In this document: positions 1-12,386 of the stretch, one piece after another
Numbering within the stretch: position 1 is the stretch's first letter
Layout: every line of letters begins with the position of its first letter
Origin: Ligula intestinalis
Taxonomy: Eukaryota; Platyhelminthes; Cestoda; Diphyllobothriidea; Diphyllobothriidae
NCBI GenBank assembly: GCA_036362985.1
Contig: JAYGXS010000008.1
Location: 11,019,368 to 11,083,367, forward strand
Length of the DNA stretch: 64,000 nt
Direction of reading: 5' to 3'
Position numbers and translations under genes: made by a program
Notes under the pieces: generated by a model
What the model saw: the letters and a program-made list of their open reading frames with translations, nothing else
The model's database searches: none
What the model was told of the DNA's origin: nothing

Positions 1-349
1 GGTCGATAATAAGGACTTCATATCTTCCGAAGTTAAGTGTTTTCGTAATTTGGCTTTAAAAGCTGCTAAGTTGGACGACAGCCTAATTTTTAGAGGAATA
101 TTATTCCAGAGGAAGGCATAATTGGAGGCAAAAAAGCGAGGGGGGGGTGCAATTATCCTGGAGGAATTATGAGTGGCATAAGGTCTATCTGCGGGAATAA
201 GAGCGTTGATCCGTGGGAGGTTAGGACTAGAGTGAACGCGAAAAAGTACGCAGAGGCTCGCTTCGAGTCTTCTAACCCAACAAAATGCCATGTTTGCTAA
301 CTGACATCCTTCCGTATAAGAAATAGTGGATCGAGGGAGAGCGAATATT

Positions 350-2712
350 TTTCAAGTAAACACCCTCTGTACAACTTCAACCTTACCGCGTTCAGAAGCA
401 TTCGTTAGACCAAAGAGGGGACAACAGTATTCTAGGATGGGTAGATTATACATGCGATAAAGTTTTAAAATTATTTCCAGCAGGGAGAAATTATGTGATA
501 TAAAACCACATATCTGTGCCACTGCCGCAGATATTTGATCCACATGAGGCAAAAATGCTAATTTATTTGTGCAGCTTAGACTTAGGTCTTTTATGTTGGA
601 TTGTTCTGAAAGTGGAGCATTATGAAAAACCAGGGGACGAGGTAGCTTGGCGGGACCGGAACACATGAAACTACACTTGGATGGATAAAATTCCACTTGC
701 CAGGTTGCTCTCCAACGTGAGAGGGTAAGCAGGTCCACGCTTATTTTCTCAACGCATATACCGGCTGTGTCCTTAGAAAATGAGTATATGCACTTGAGGT
801 CGTCTGCATAAATGAGATTGTGTGATTTTTTCAGAACAGTCTAAATTTAATTTATGTATAGAATGAAGAAAAAAGGACCCAAGACAGCGCCTTGAAAAAC
901 GCCACTCGTGATCAGCTGAGCAGAGGAGTAACTGTCGCCTACATACACCTTTTGGCTGCAGTTAGACAAGTAAGAACCGATAAGGTCAAGGACAGGGAGA
1001 CGGATGCCAATGGCCTTTAGTTTTACCAGTAGCCATTTGTGCGTCACCTTGTCGAAGGCTTTGCTCAGGTCAAAGTAGATAACAACCACGGATTGCCGCT
1101 CGTTACGGAGGGGAGTGAAATGATTTAGAAAAGCTTAATGGGATTTCTCGCTAATCGAGCCGGTAGAAAACCATACTGCAAGTCGTTTAAAAGCTTGTTT
1201 TTTAGGCAAAATCAAGAATTTGATTAAAAATGATATTTTCCAGAAGTTTGGCTAGGGCCGAGATTTTATGAACATCTCAGTAGTTACTTAAATCCGATCG
1301 AGATCCTGACTTAAAGACTGGAAGAATAATGGATGTCTTCCAAGAATCAGGGAAGAAACCGTTTGAGAGATCGACTGAAAATATCTGGCTAAGCAATTTG
1401 GGAAAGGTCGACACTCTTTTGATAACTGGGTTTCGAATACCGTCAGTTCCTGAAGAGTGCGAATTTTTTAAACAAATTATATGCTTACGAATTAATTCTA
1501 TAGGGAAATCAATGTTCCCGAGAGTATTATCTGAGTATGGTTGAAACGACGGGATTGTTTCTGATTTTGTCGGAAGATGCTTCGCAAAAAATGAATTAAA
1601 CATTTCAGCTTTCTCAGACTCATCAAGTACAAATGTTTTGTTTTCATTTAGCAAGGTGGGTTTTTCATCACCTCCTTTAGCGGAGGACCTACGACGGAAC
1701 AGTTATGCAACCGATTTCGCAGAGTTTAACTCGCTCAGTGCGCAAGATTCCCTGTGTTGATCACGCGCAAGACAAATCTTGGATGCTAATTCAAAAACTT
1801 CTGCGATTCTTAGATGCACAGACAGCGAAATAGTAGATCGATCTTTCAACTGCCTCCTCAATTTCTTTATTCTTGGCAAAAGAAAGAAAGGGACGGGGGA
1901 TTCTGGTGTGTAAGGTTTAGCAATTTTAGTGGGCACAAATTCCAGCATTTTATTAGAAACGACCGACATGAGTTCAGTAAGATATGCAGCGTTGTTTATG
2001 GAAGAGAGACTCTGCCAATCTTATGAGTCAAAAAACTGTTGATTTAGCTTATATCTGCGAGGTCATAAGCACTAGCCTTTTCCGTAGAAGGAAGCGGAAG
2101 ACAACAGTAAATTAATTTGTGGTCACTTTGGAAGATGTCCTGCTTAAAATCAACGAAGAGGGGAGCAATACCATTTGTAAAAATCAGATCTAGGAAATGA
2201 TTCTGTCTTGTTTCGGAACGAACCAGTTGAGGCCAGTAAGAAAAATTAGCGGTATCTAGGAAAGGCTGATATCTTGGTGGACAATAGTTTAAAAGCCAGT
2301 CGATTTCAGGAAAATTAAAATCTCCAGCAATAATTTTAACTTCAAAAGCGGACTTTGAAATAAACTTGAATATTTCACAAAGAGGTGCATCTTCTTCAAA
2401 TAAAGAGTTAGGAGGATTATATACACATCCGACAATCACCTTTTGCCGGGGTGCCAAGGTAGTCGAAACGAAGGACGTGCTATTTAGATAAAACGGAAAG
2501 TGCCTAAATGACGTTATAATATAGAGAAGAAAACCACCACCACGCTTATTAGTGCGATCTTGACGGTAGAGATCATACTCTTCTATGATAAAGGAGGTGT
2601 AAGAGATGATTGGATGGGTCCAAGATTCTGTTTTGCATATAACATCGGGCGTCATCGCAAAAACAATGGGTCAAAGCTGAGCAATTTTATTAACACTAGA
2701 CCTGGCATTGAA
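350..2712 (-). pseudogene. Endonuclease-reverse transcriptase ORF2 of family A LINE, broken
   Basis: The endonuclease begins at VIVFNARSSVNK (about 2712). It contains the APE-family motifs GDFNFPEIDW and SDHKLIYC, the second holding the catalytic Asp-His pair, and is open from 2655 to 2044. The RT follows in pieces. SSGTDGI and FKSGSRSDLSNY lie in 1277-1654. VIYFDLSKAFDKV and SGVFQGAVLG lie in 847-1089. NLIYADDLK, the catalytic box, lies near 800 in another frame. The tail (352-738) contains the AAVAQICGFISHN segment shared with the copy at 23676-23939. Several frameshifts and stops make it non-functional. Confidence 0.85.
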
Positions 2713-2762
2713 CACTATGACATCTAGTGTGTTTTGAGTGGCGGGACTATGGATATCGTTAT

Positions 2763-4164
2763 TCATTCGAAAGAATTTGGAGGTGGGTAGGTAAACTGTA
2801 AGCCGTTATTATTTGGGGAATAAGTACTGACGGGTATGGAGCTATTCGCATATGGGTAGCCAATAATGGATGGCTGATTAGGTCTAAAATATCTAGGAAC
2901 CACATTTTCTGGCATGGGAAAATGAGGAAAGGATAAACCAAAATAAGCGTCTGAACCATTAGGGTGGAAAGTGAGAGGGCTAGAAAGCATGTAAAAGTTT
3001 GCGAGTTTGGGTGGATGAGGGTGGGTAAAGGAACCATTGGGGGGGGGGGAGGGGCACGGTGACATAAAATTAATTGTGGCCATTTGTGTAAGGACTAGTG
3101 GTCTTAGCCAGTGAATCTCCAGTACGGCAACTCAGATTATATTTCAAACTATACCAGTTTGGTTTGCTGCCATGCAAATAAGATTTTTCGTGGGTCGAGC
3201 CCTACGCGTTCAAACACGCATTAAATGGGAGGATAATATGACTCGCATGGTCAAGGGAGGAGCTGAGTTGTGATGGGGAAGCGGTCAGCCTAAGCGCTTC
3301 CGACCGTGTTGGCGACATTATTGATGGGCTTGTTGCAGATATAAAGGCAAAGGAATTTATCGATCGTTGAACAGAGGAAGTATTAAGGCTAGTTGTAATC
3401 GCAGTAGATGGTGAAGTGGAGGGGCTTGTAGGTCATGACATCGATGGGGGTGGGTTAACTGGTGCATTCATGTTAATGGGCCTATGACTAGACATTAGGG
3501 AGACAGGGATAGCAGGTGTACTGACGTTTACGGGACTATGACAAGACATCTCGGGGGCAGGGATAACAGATGAACTGACGTTAGTGGGAGTATGACCAGA
3601 TATCCGGGGAGGAGGATTAGCGGGTGCATTGACGCTATCAGGACTATGACCAGACTAACGAATAATAGGCTGAGAAGTCAATGATCATTTTGACTGGAGA
3701 GCCACCTTTCTTCGCTCCATTGGTGTAAGATCTCGGCAGAGAAAACTTTCAGTCATTTCCAAAAATCGAGAAATGCGACCTTGTTGAGCAAAGATTGAGT
3801 CCACCTCGATCGGTGAAAATAATTTAACTAGGATGGGTGGCTACTCGCTACGCGATTGGAGGTGCCTTGCTTTCGCAATTTTGTAGTTGAAACCACCCAA
3901 ACATAGAAAATCTTTTGCGATATCAAAAGGCGACTTAGTGTGGAGGCATTTTTAGCATAAAGTTATAGCTTCACTTTTGTCGATCAAAAGCTTCCGTAGT
4001 TATCAGATGGATGAGGGAGTCTAACTTTTACAATGTTGCGAGGGCACATCTGATAACTTACCATCAAACAGCTTGCCTAGTATTGACAAAGCAGAACCAA
4101 ACTTCATCATAAAGTTATTAAAGTCCTGTAAGGCAGATAAATCATTCTTATTTTTCATTGCCAT
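2763..4164 (-). pseudogene. ORF1 of family A LINE, broken
   Basis: The minus-strand reading starts at an ATG at 4164 and gives a segment with SILGKLFDGK that aligns with VLGAIFDGKV in the + strand copy near 20500. Stops and frameshifts follow. A proline/serine/asparagine-rich stretch lies at 2763-3083. Between 3439 and 3654 the reading consists of four 18-residue repeats of the type SGHSPDSVNAPANPPPRI. ORF1 proteins of LINEs bind element RNA, but no zinc knuckle or other RNA-binding motif is visible here, so the function is inferred from position only. Confidence 0.65.
3439..3654 (-). repeat. Four tandem 54-bp units (18 codons) inside ORF1
   Basis: Read on the minus strand, four consecutive 54-bp units each begin with S-x-H-x-P and continue with x-N-V/M-x-x-x-x-x-P. 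The units have diverged while keeping frame with each other, which suggests that the expansion took place while ORF1 was still coding. A TGA closes the frame just after the fourth unit. Confidence 0.75.
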
Positions 4165-4305
4165 TCTTGTATACAGTTTTTCACCATTTTTCCACTAGCG
4201 TAGTCTGATAGATTAGTCACTAGCAGTTTTTCGTTGCTTTTTTTACTGAGACGTTTTATATATTTGTAGAGATTAAGTCGCAACAATCCTCGCTGATAGA
4301 TGCTT

Positions 4306-4378
4306 CTGTAGCCCAGTTATTTAACCGTTCGACTTTTACTTGAGGCGTCCGCGGTTCAATTCACAGCCCCGCCGACAG
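4306..4378 (+). other. tRNA-like segment (degenerate)
   Basis: This short stretch starts with GTAGCCCAGTTATTTAAC, which resembles a tRNA D-arm and A box, and about 40 bases later has GGTTCAATTC, close to the B-box consensus. The anticodon stem is not convincing. It is probably a tRNA-derived SINE remnant or tRNA pseudogene. The surrounding 4200-4770 stretch holds nothing else that I recognise. Confidence 0.3.
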
Positions 4379-4774
4379 TTTTGTACAATTATCTAAGGCA
4401 ATATTTGTTCTTCTATTTTAGATTGCAAACGAAACGACTTAATTCAAAATGGTATACTCGCCTTTGCGAATGTAACTTAGTGTGTTAAGTGATATTCAAA
4501 ATAACCAAAATCTTCCGACCGTGTGTGAAATATTGCAAATATTTGAAGCAGACTGAGTAAACAATACGCCTTATTGCTAAAAAGCACTTTTAAATATGCA
4601 TAAACAATATGCAGGATATTCAGGAAAAACTCAGCCGTTTGTAGATATTCGAGGTCCTGAATAACTGCTGATCTTCAGAAATGTTTGATGTCCTTAACGT
4701 TGTTGGGTTTTTCAGGCTGCTTTAAATTTTTCAGTTGTAGGCTACGGATTCAGTTTAATGATTTGAGAAAGAGA

Positions 4775-6105
4775 TTCCACTTTAAGTCACTTTATTAAGA
4801 AAAAACGGCTTTCGCCCTTGAGCTTCCTATTCATATCCAAAAATTGCAAATGAGTTCAACCTTAAAGATAGCACTCAATACAGATGTAGGCTTAACATCA
4901 GCAATAGGTGTGAGCCAGTTGCCACCGGATGCTACTGACACTAAGTTCATTATATCTGTCACAGTTTCTCAGAAAATATAAATCAAGTTGGCATTTGAAA
5001 ATTTCAACAGTATCTGAGAGTGCCACCTCGTCGGGGAGTCCATTCCACACTCTGACGACCCTTTGTGAGAAGGCGTTCCGTCGAACGTCCATATAGGCCG
5101 GCTTCCTATGCAGTTTAAAGAGAAGACCCCGCAGATGATCCGTCCGAGCCAATTCAAAGAATTCGTCAAATTCCAGGGTGCACTTACGGCCTCTGACAAT
5201 TCGGTAGGTTTGGAGGAAGTCACCGCGGAGCTTAAAAGAAAGTTAATCAAGTTCAGTCTATCTGCCTTCATAGAGCAGATGACTGAGAATCTTGACCATT
5301 TTCGTAGCTCTCGCCTGCACTCGTTCCATTTGTATATAATCCTTCTTGAACCACAGACGCCAGGCCTGGACGGCATGCTACAAGTGGGACCGAACAAATG
5401 CTCCATACGTTTTCCTGAGGAGCTCTTCTCGATGTGGACGAATCCCCGCTTATCACAAACAACACCTGTGGCGCGCGTTTAGCTGCCTTAAGCCGCTGTA
5501 AAGATGGTTTAAGTGAGGAGTTTATCAGAACACCGAGGTCTTTCTGTTCTTTAACATTTGAAAAGGGTTACCCACCAAGGACGTGCTGAAAGGAATCATC
5601 GTCCTCATTGGTCGTTCTAGTGCGGAGCCTCAAAACTACACACTTACTTACATAAACGTTTAAGAACCAACGAGCAGGCCAGTTGCTAAATTTATAGACT
5701 CCCTTAAAATACTTGCCTATTGGCGTCATACTGATAGCCCTCCAGAGTTTGACGTCGTCAGCAAACATGATCGCGCTGCAACCCAGGTCGTCGATAGAGT
5801 CGTTGATATAGATTAGAAAGGGCATTGACCCTAAGACAGAGCCTTGAAAGACGCCACGCAGAACAGATGCGGGAGGTGACTTCAAGTCACCGATGCACAC
5901 TGTTTGCGATCGCCCTTTAAGGAAGTCTGTGATCCCTGCCTGTAGGTTTCCAATTACCGATGATTTATACACTAGACGTTCATATAGGACGCTCTCGAAC
6001 GCTTTTGTGAAATCCGTAAAGATGACGTTGACCTAACCATCTTCATCCAGTGCGCGAGACCACTGCTCAGTCGAGACCAATAGACTCTAGCACCTCAAAG
6101 AATTA
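4775..6105 (-). mobile_element. Family B LINE (CR1/L2/jockey group), 5'-truncated and decayed
   Basis: The element is antisense. Its 3' end is recognisable at 4775-4850, where the minus strand carries the same terminal sequence as the + copy at 14010-14090 (short AAGTGACTT-type tandem tail). The C-terminal reading at 4898-5152 (DHLRGLLFKLHRKP, then RNAFSQRVVRVWNGLPD) matches the intact copy at 12387-13943. RT motifs are at 5568-5972: GDLKSPPASVLRGVFQGSVLG and IMFADDVKLW, the second being the catalytic FADD box. Frameshifts separate the pieces. The 5' end stops near 6105, where a Penelope-like fragment begins. Confidence 0.85.
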
Positions 6106-6109
6106 CTAA

Positions 6110-7225
6110 ACTCGATGTACCCGAATATCCAATTTACGATGAAAGCAGAAAGAAATAATCAACTTCCCTTCCTCGATGTCCTGGTGCACCGTTTTTTCAC
6201 TGGACTACTGCAAACCATAGTATTCAGAAACGCCACCAGACCGAAACAAATACTCCACTTTAACAGCAATCACACTCTGTCTCATAAACGTGGTTGCGAA
6301 CGTACTCTCTTTCAAAGAGTTGAATCATATTGCACCACAGAAGCTGACAAAAGAGTTGAACAACAATATATACGTGACCTTTTTTCGAGTTTAGGAGTGC
6401 TCAAATTCTTTTAGTAACAAAAGCAAGTGCCAAGTAGATGGAAGATGGGCAGCAAATCCACAAAGCGAAGTCTGGGGGGCCATTCCCTACATAAAAAAGA
6501 GTCTCTGAAGCAGTCTCCCGACTGTCACAACCCGCTGGAGTAGGCATAGCCCATCGAAGTCAGGCGAAAATACACCACCGAATGATGCAACCTAAAGACT
6601 GACTGCTCCCTACCGAAATCTCTGCAGTTGTCTACAAAATATGTTGCAACGATGGATACTATAATTATGTTAGAGAAACAGAATGCAAATTGCGGACCCA
6701 CCTACAAAAACAAAAAGCGGTGGCCCGGAGACTAGACCCTGACTTGCAGCTTGCCACACATATCGGAGAGACCGGCTACGACTTCGATATTCAAGGAACA
6801 AACATCGTAGGCCGAGGAGCCTGAAAAGCTGAAAAGATTGACGCTTGAGGCATAGTTCTCAGACGCCAATTTTCTCAACAGGCATTTGAACTTCCTTGCG
6901 GCCTACAAAGTCCTGCGCCATTACGTAAGTACACGACAGGGCACGGTCAAACCGAAATCAGGATTTGCAGACGAAAAGGGCCCTGTGACGAAACCACAGG
7001 AAGAGAGCGCAGGATTGCCAGCATCCTCCACCGCGGGGGCAAAACAGACCACAAGTTGCCGTCACGCCAAGCCAAAATCCACTCGTAAGGCCAGGCAGCG
7101 AATGACGGAAAATCAATCAGCCCAAGCCTAACACTTACAGCCGCAACTTTATACTGCTGACCGATAACAGTCAGTATTTGCTTTGACAAAGGACAGCGGG
7201 CCCAGTTGTCCGAAACGTCGGCAAA
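6110..7225 (+). mobile_element. Penelope-like element fragment: RT C-terminus plus GIY-YIG endonuclease
   Basis: An open frame at 6115-6414 reads QLPFLDVLVHRF, HFNSNHTLSHKRGCERTLF and YIRDLF, the conserved C-terminal part of Penelope-type RTs. Downstream, broken readings give THIGETGY-like and GRGA/KAEKIDA segments, then SDANFLNRHLNFLAAYKVLRHY (about 6850-6930), which is the end of the GIY-YIG endonuclease region. The element ends near 7215 with TCCGAAACGTCGGCAAAT, resembling PLE terminal hammerhead remnants. Penelope-like elements use RT coupled to a GIY-YIG nuclease. Multiple stops make this copy dead. Confidence 0.85.
7175..7225 (+). ncRNA. Degenerate hammerhead-like motif at PLE end
   Basis: A possible stem II (GGACA with TGTCC) is followed by GAAACGTC, the right half of a hammerhead core. 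The left core CUGAUGA is not preserved. It is read as a decayed terminal ribozyme of the adjoining Penelope-like element. Confidence 0.4.
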
Positions 7226-7299
7226 TCTCCAAATATATGCCGGTAAGCAGCGGATGAATTAAAATTCATAGATCGGAATTCTGACATTTTAGAATTTAC

Positions 7300-8020
7300 A
7301 GAGTAGTTCTGTCTGGAACCGTGTTAGAACCCTGAACGTAAGTTGTTCTTCTCCATGAACTTCATTGTCGCCTTCTTAATTATCTGTCCAAAATGACGAA
7401 CACGTTTAAACTCACACCCAGTTTCCATATAAATGTAAAACCTGGTGCGAATTGGGTGAAAATACACGTATACTCGCCAAACTAGACTTCTGAATTCTGA
7501 ATTATCGTTTCCATCACTTTGCCGCAAATATAAGTTAGGCTAACGGCCGATAATTGTGCACATTTGTTCGGGCCCCACCCTTGCATATCGGGTAAATATT
7601 TACTGTTGTCCAGTCAGATGGCAGACTTCCTAATTCAAAAGATATGTATCAGGGGCTTTGAAAACTCACTTGCTAATTCTTTCAAGAATTTGGCCGGTGT
7701 TTTGTCTGGACCAGATGACTTTGCTTCTTTGAGGTTTCGCAGCTCTCTGTCAACTACCGAAGTTGGGAATAATAAAGATTGAAGCGCTGGAACAGCGTCT
7801 TCAACAGTATCGTTGACATTGTCAAACGGAAGCTCGGTTTACCTAGTGAATGCCGAAGCATAGAACCGGCTACAGTACTCGGTTTTCTCGCCATTCTCAA
7901 CTTCTGCCATGCCATTTTCATCTTTAAGAACCGCGGCCGGGTCCTCGTTTTTAATCTATTATTGATATAGTGGAATAGAATTTTGTTTCCGTATTCTAAT
8001 GAAGTGGAACACAAAAACAC
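7300..8020 (-). mobile_element. Family B LINE fragment (linker and RT N-terminus)
   Basis: On the minus strand, 8020-7754 gives NKILFHYINNRLKTRTRP, the linker before the RT that many jockey-group LINEs share. It is followed in shifting frames by LKEAKSSGPDK, which matches LKEAKSSGPDN of the intact copy at 12400. At 7324-7400 it ends with MKFMEKNNLRSGF, corresponding to MEFLEENNLLSG. The fragment carries no catalytic RT box and is dead. Confidence 0.75.
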
Positions 8021-8227
8021 AATTCACAAGTTGCAGAAAGTAATTAAGTACGTAAAATTGAAGTGGTAATATCCAAAATAGTACTGGCAAGATGGTATCA
8101 GAATCCTTACAGTCCACGTGGGAGAGCAGAAAGCACAGTAATGTCAAGTGTACAGTAATGACTCTGTTCTATAACAACGGCAACCTTTTGTGCAGGTGTT
8201 AGCAGTTTCTCCTACTACTTTTTGCTC

Positions 8228-8273
8228 ATGTTTCTGATGAAGAATTCGTGAAGGATTTCGAAACGTCAGGCGA
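8228..8273 (+). ncRNA. Hammerhead-type ribozyme motif (PLE-associated)
   Basis: CTGATGA at 8234-8240 and GAAA at 8260-8263 form the two halves of a hammerhead core. They enclose a stem II (GAATTC with GATTTC, one mismatch). GAAA is followed by CGTC, giving a two-base stem III (AC with GU) and the C17 cleavage position. Bases on both sides (TGTTT and AGGCG) can pair as stem I. The layout is type I with a minimal stem III, as known for PLE ribozymes, which usually act as dimers. Activity is inferred, not shown. Confidence 0.6.
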
Positions 8274-8357
8274 ATAAATGTTGCCACAGCGATCAAATCC
8301 TCTTAATTACTTTCTGTCACTCGCATGTTCGCTTGTACCGGCAGCAGTGCATTAAGG

Positions 8358-9118
8358 TGTAGTCACCTTGGAAAAGGCCCTGCTAAAAATCGACGAATAG
8401 GGGAGCAATGTCGTTTGTAAAAATCAGATCTAATGTATTGTTGTCTCCTATTGGGAAGTGGGTCAGCTGAGACCAGAAAGAAATGTTATTTTATTGAAGA
8501 AAGGTTAAAATCTAGTACAGTAGTTTGAAAACCAGTTGATTTCAGGAAAATTAAAATTTCGAGAGCGAACTCTAAAATTCAATAAAAAGTTTCACTGAGT
8601 TGCATCATCTTCAGGTGACAAGTTAGAAGGATAATTGACACATCCAAGAATCGCCTTTTGCCGGGGCGACAGGATAATAGACGGGGAGCGGTAACTTCCA
8701 AAGGAGGACGTGGTATTTCGATAAAATTGAAATTGTTTGAAGCACGCTCTAATATAGAGAGGAAAACTAGCAACAAGCTTATTAAGGCGATACTGACGGT
8801 AGAGATCATCCTCGTTTAATATAAAAGAGGAGTCAGAAATGAGCCAATAAGTCCAAGATTTTGTTTTGCACATAACATCAACTGTCATCTCGAAAGCAAT
8901 GGTCAAAGTTGAGCCAGATTATTTATACCAAACCTGGCATCAAGCACCATGACAGTGTGTTTCGAGTGGCGCCACTATGGCTATCGTTATTAACAAAAAG
9001 AATATGGAGTTGCGTAGGCCAGTATTAATTGGGGAATAAACATTGACGGGTCCAGAACTATTCACATAGGGATAGCCAATAAAGGGTAGCTGATAAGGTT
9101 TAAAATATCTAGTCCGCA
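8358..9118 (-). mobile_element. Family A LINE fragment (end of ORF1 and endonuclease)
   Basis: The fragment is antisense and collinear with 2120-2890 of the first element. The minus-strand reading at 8592-8906 contains VDVMCKTKSWTYW, LNEDDLYRQYRLNK and SPRQKAILGCVNYPS, the N-terminal half of the endonuclease. The ORF1 end (positions 9000-9118) matches too. There are stops throughout. Confidence 0.8.
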
Positions 9119-9145
9119 AGCGATTTTGTTAACTTTTGTTTCAAA

Positions 9146-9187
9146 TGACGAGGCCCTCAGGGCCTCAAATATAAAATTTACTTATTC
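9146..9187 (+). other. LINE 3'-end signature: hairpin plus AT-rich tail
   Basis: GAGGCCCTCAGGGCCTC is a perfect short palindrome. It is followed by AAATATAAAATTTACTTATTCA. A near copy of hairpin and tail occurs at 15947-15985. A stem-loop followed by an AT-rich tail is a common 3' end of LINEs or SINEs and is often the RT recognition site. The parent element could not be identified. Confidence 0.5.
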
Positions 9188-9189
9188 AA

Positions 9190-12100
9190 GACCTGTCTAA
9201 GCCATGGAGGTCTGCTAGTCAAACTTTTCCACCAAAACTGACAGTGGTTTTTGATGAGCCTGTACAATATGTCCCGAAAAGATTTTCAGCCCTCAGTTAA
9301 GTTTCCAAGAAATAAGAAATCTCACTCAGTGCTCGTGAGTTCAGACTTCATTCGATCGAAACGACTGACTGTTATGGGTCTCTCAAGCATTGAAACTAGC
9401 GAGTACCTCTATAACAGGACAACCTGATCACTTTTACCTCCTGGTACCAGACATGAAACTATATCAATTTTATAATACAATTTCGTGAAAACGAAGCCCA
9501 GACAATGGACCTGTTGACCTTCGCATATCCTGGTAAGATAAGTGACGTGTTACATGTGAAATAACTTAAGCGTCATATTCAGAAAGCAACCTTCAAAGGC
9601 TAGATCAAAGCCATATGCGTAGGCCGAGATTCAGCTAATGTGAGGCGTTTTAAAGTCACTTGTGATCAGGATATCCGCCGTGTAGCAATCACTTTAAGCT
9701 TCTCTAACGAGCAAACATCAGTTACGGGGTCTATTCTCGGTCAATAGACTATTAGGGAATCGATACTCGGTGAACCTGATATTTAAATGGATAGTCAAAA
9801 TGTCTCGGCAGTAAACACCAGCTCATTAGTTTTTGTCTAAAACCATAAGTCCGCTTTTCAAGTGTGTGAGTTTTTAGCGGTCTGGAATGTGCGATCAACT
9901 ATAACTACTAAAGTAAGAGTATGCCATCTAATGGATAAAAGGCGGTGGCATGTTAGGACCAGTTTATTCGTGCACAAGGCAATTTTCCGTTACTTGTCTG
10001 TTTTCTTACGTGCTATTACAGCGTCCATTTGGGAGTGTGAACAGAAGTTCTTTGACAATACAACCATCTGTGAGCGAGCAACCAGCGGGGTGGTGCTTAT
10101 GCGCTTGGGTGGGTTCGCGTGAGAGTGACTGCCTGGTTGTCGCGCGCGTGATTAGCTGAGTCATTTATGAGCGTATTGCGTTCTACATTATGGGACAGTA
10201 GGTTTAGCAAAGGATTCGTACGGCTGGGCTACCAGTATCGTGAAGGCAAGTGCCCCTTGCACATTTTCTGGAGGGGCTGGTGTTTGTAGGGCCATGTTGA
10301 CTATTGCAATAGTAGCTGAATTGAGCGGAGCCATTGAACATGGATGCAGCTGAATATCAAGGGAATTGTTTCGTGGTGTGTGCGATTACATCGCTTCGCA
10401 TGGCCAGTAATGTCATAATCAAAATGAACGTCAGTTTGAGAACATTCAATGAAACAAATGAAAAAAAACTGACGTGTGTAAATAATATTACATTTTAAAT
10501 AATAAATTATAAAAATAAAAATTTTACAGCTGTGTAAAATGTTTAAAATTTTTTTGGGACACCCTGTATTTGATGCAACTATCAGAACACTAGAGTTGTA
10601 GGCCCTATGATATCAAAAAAATGGAAAACTTACCGATCAATTTAGCAGCCGGACGATCTGTAAGAAGGAAATGTTTTCTGTGAGGAGATAATGAATTTCT
10701 TTTTCCCATTGTATGTTTTTCCCTATGTCCTGACGACCCTTGTTTTAAATCATCGATTTCTCATAGGACCTTGCAGGTCTCCCGCTCACTCATAAGGCGG
10801 TGAGTATAATGTGTTTCCTAGTGGATTGTAAAAAATGTAAGAAGAAGACTTGGGCAGGTATAGCTTAATTCTAATACTGACATGTTAGGATGTGGAAATC
10901 ACATTCAGGAGACATTGAAAGGCGTTAGCCCGGAGAACAGGTGCAAATGTGGAAAGGGCGGTACCCCCCTTATGGGTGACATGCCTGCTTTTGTTGGAGC
11001 ACCGGCCTTAAGTTGATAAAGTTAATGATAGGATATGCAGAAACGGTATATTCACTTTCTTTGGAAATATTTGCTTGTAAATTTTATTTGCATCTGGCAT
11101 TTTTTGTTGTGAATAATCATACGACATCGATCTTATTTTAATAAAAATCGGCCACTTCTCCCAGTACAGTGTCCGGTTTAGTCAATGATATTGCACTAGC
11201 AGCGCCGATCTTGGTTGAAACCCAATAGATGTTTGCCTAATTATCTGAGACGACCGTGGACCGTACTGCCTGTACTAAGCCGTTCCCTTTCTGGAGCATT
11301 CCTGGGAGTATATGTCTACTCCGCTAGGACGGTTGGAAGTCTGTCCACCTGACCAGTAATATTCACCACGCCCGACAAGCAGCGCAGAATAGCTGCATTG
11401 CTTATATATGTCAATACAGCGCCTTTGCCCTGCTGAGGGGGTTAGTTGTATGAGACAAATCGGTAATGGCAAATGCAGAAAATATAAGCAGATGGGTGCA
11501 GGTAGCGTTTGTCAGTCGATAACAGAATGCAAAGAAAGACGCAATTCAGAGGTCTGGATCGAATTTTTTCACAAGCTGGATGCAATGCACGCTTAATCGA
11601 GGCGCCTTGCAACGTTGCTTCTGAATAGCAGTCTCCCTAGGGTTAGCGGATATGTTTAAAATTTGTTCTCTTGCCCTTTACCATATAAGCCTACCTGACC
11701 GGAAATTGCATAAAACATGGAAGTGGAAAGTAAAATATAATTTTAGTGGCGACTTTTACTGGTTAATTTCAGCAAATTATGATTTTCTTTGGAGTTCAGT
11801 AAAGAATTTAACGTAAGCTGTGAACTTTGCCTTTGGAAATGAAGTAACAGCGATTTATTTGGGAAATAACATGCGATGATTCCCCTTTTTGTAAATCTCC
11901 TGTTTTTGTCCACTAAGATGTTTTTTCTTTTCTTGTCTTTCTCGTAACCCTTTGCCGCGTATTTTTTCAAAATCTTTTCCAAGCAGACTGGGTGGTTGAT
12001 GGTTTTATCTCGAGATGGCATTGCACGCTGCGTTCACAAAAACAAATTGAACAAGGCATAAATTCTATCAGGTTCATGTATATTCTAATTGATTGACATG

Positions 12101-12286
12101 TTTTAATAATTTGACTCTGCAGTGTTCATACTGACTAAAACTCAAGTTACGGGTTATAGCGACTATGCGGTAATGCATAACTACGACTTCGGACTATATT
12201 CTTGAAAGCGAAAATCCCACTGCCTAAGGCTTATTATTATGGTCACGCTTTATGTCCCTGTATTTTTTTCTTCAGTTACATTTAGG
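9190..12286. other. About 3.1 kb with no recognisable gene
   Basis: No reading frame here looks coding and no known domain is visible. At 10554-10568 there is GGGACACCCTGTATT, which resembles the terminal sequence of some mariner-type transposons, but no partner end was found. The stretch 10440-10550 is very AT-rich. The region ends at an assembly gap. Confidence 0.6.
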
Positions 12287-12386
12287 NNNNNNNNNNNNNN
12301 NNNNNNNNNNNNNNNNNNNNNNNNNNNNNNNNNNNNNNNNNNNNNNNNNNNNNNNNNNNNNNNNNNNNNNNNNNNNNNNNNNNNNN
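12287..12386. other. Assembly gap, 100 N
   Basis: One hundred N bases. The gap removes the 5' part of the family B LINE that resumes at 12387. Readings across it are artefacts. Confidence 0.99.

Larger units (their letters stand above)
1..4200 (-). mobile_element. CR1/L2-like non-LTR retrotransposon (family A), decayed
   Basis: This antisense LINE runs off the left edge of the window, so its 3' end is not seen. Reading leftward on the minus strand the order is ORF1 (4164 to about 2763), an APE-type endonuclease (2712 to about 2044), then reverse transcriptase (about 1980 to 350) and a C-terminal tail. The order and the motifs match a + strand copy at 20300-24660, which lets the parts be aligned despite stops and frameshifts. 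The CR1/L2 placement rests on the APE endonuclease followed by an RT with an SGVxQG motif and YADD box; the exact clade needs a phylogeny. It is not an active copy. Confidence 0.85.

Noticed and set aside
10554..10568. Mariner-like terminal sequence GGGACACCCTGTATT
   Set aside because: No matching inverted partner and no transposase remnant within reach.
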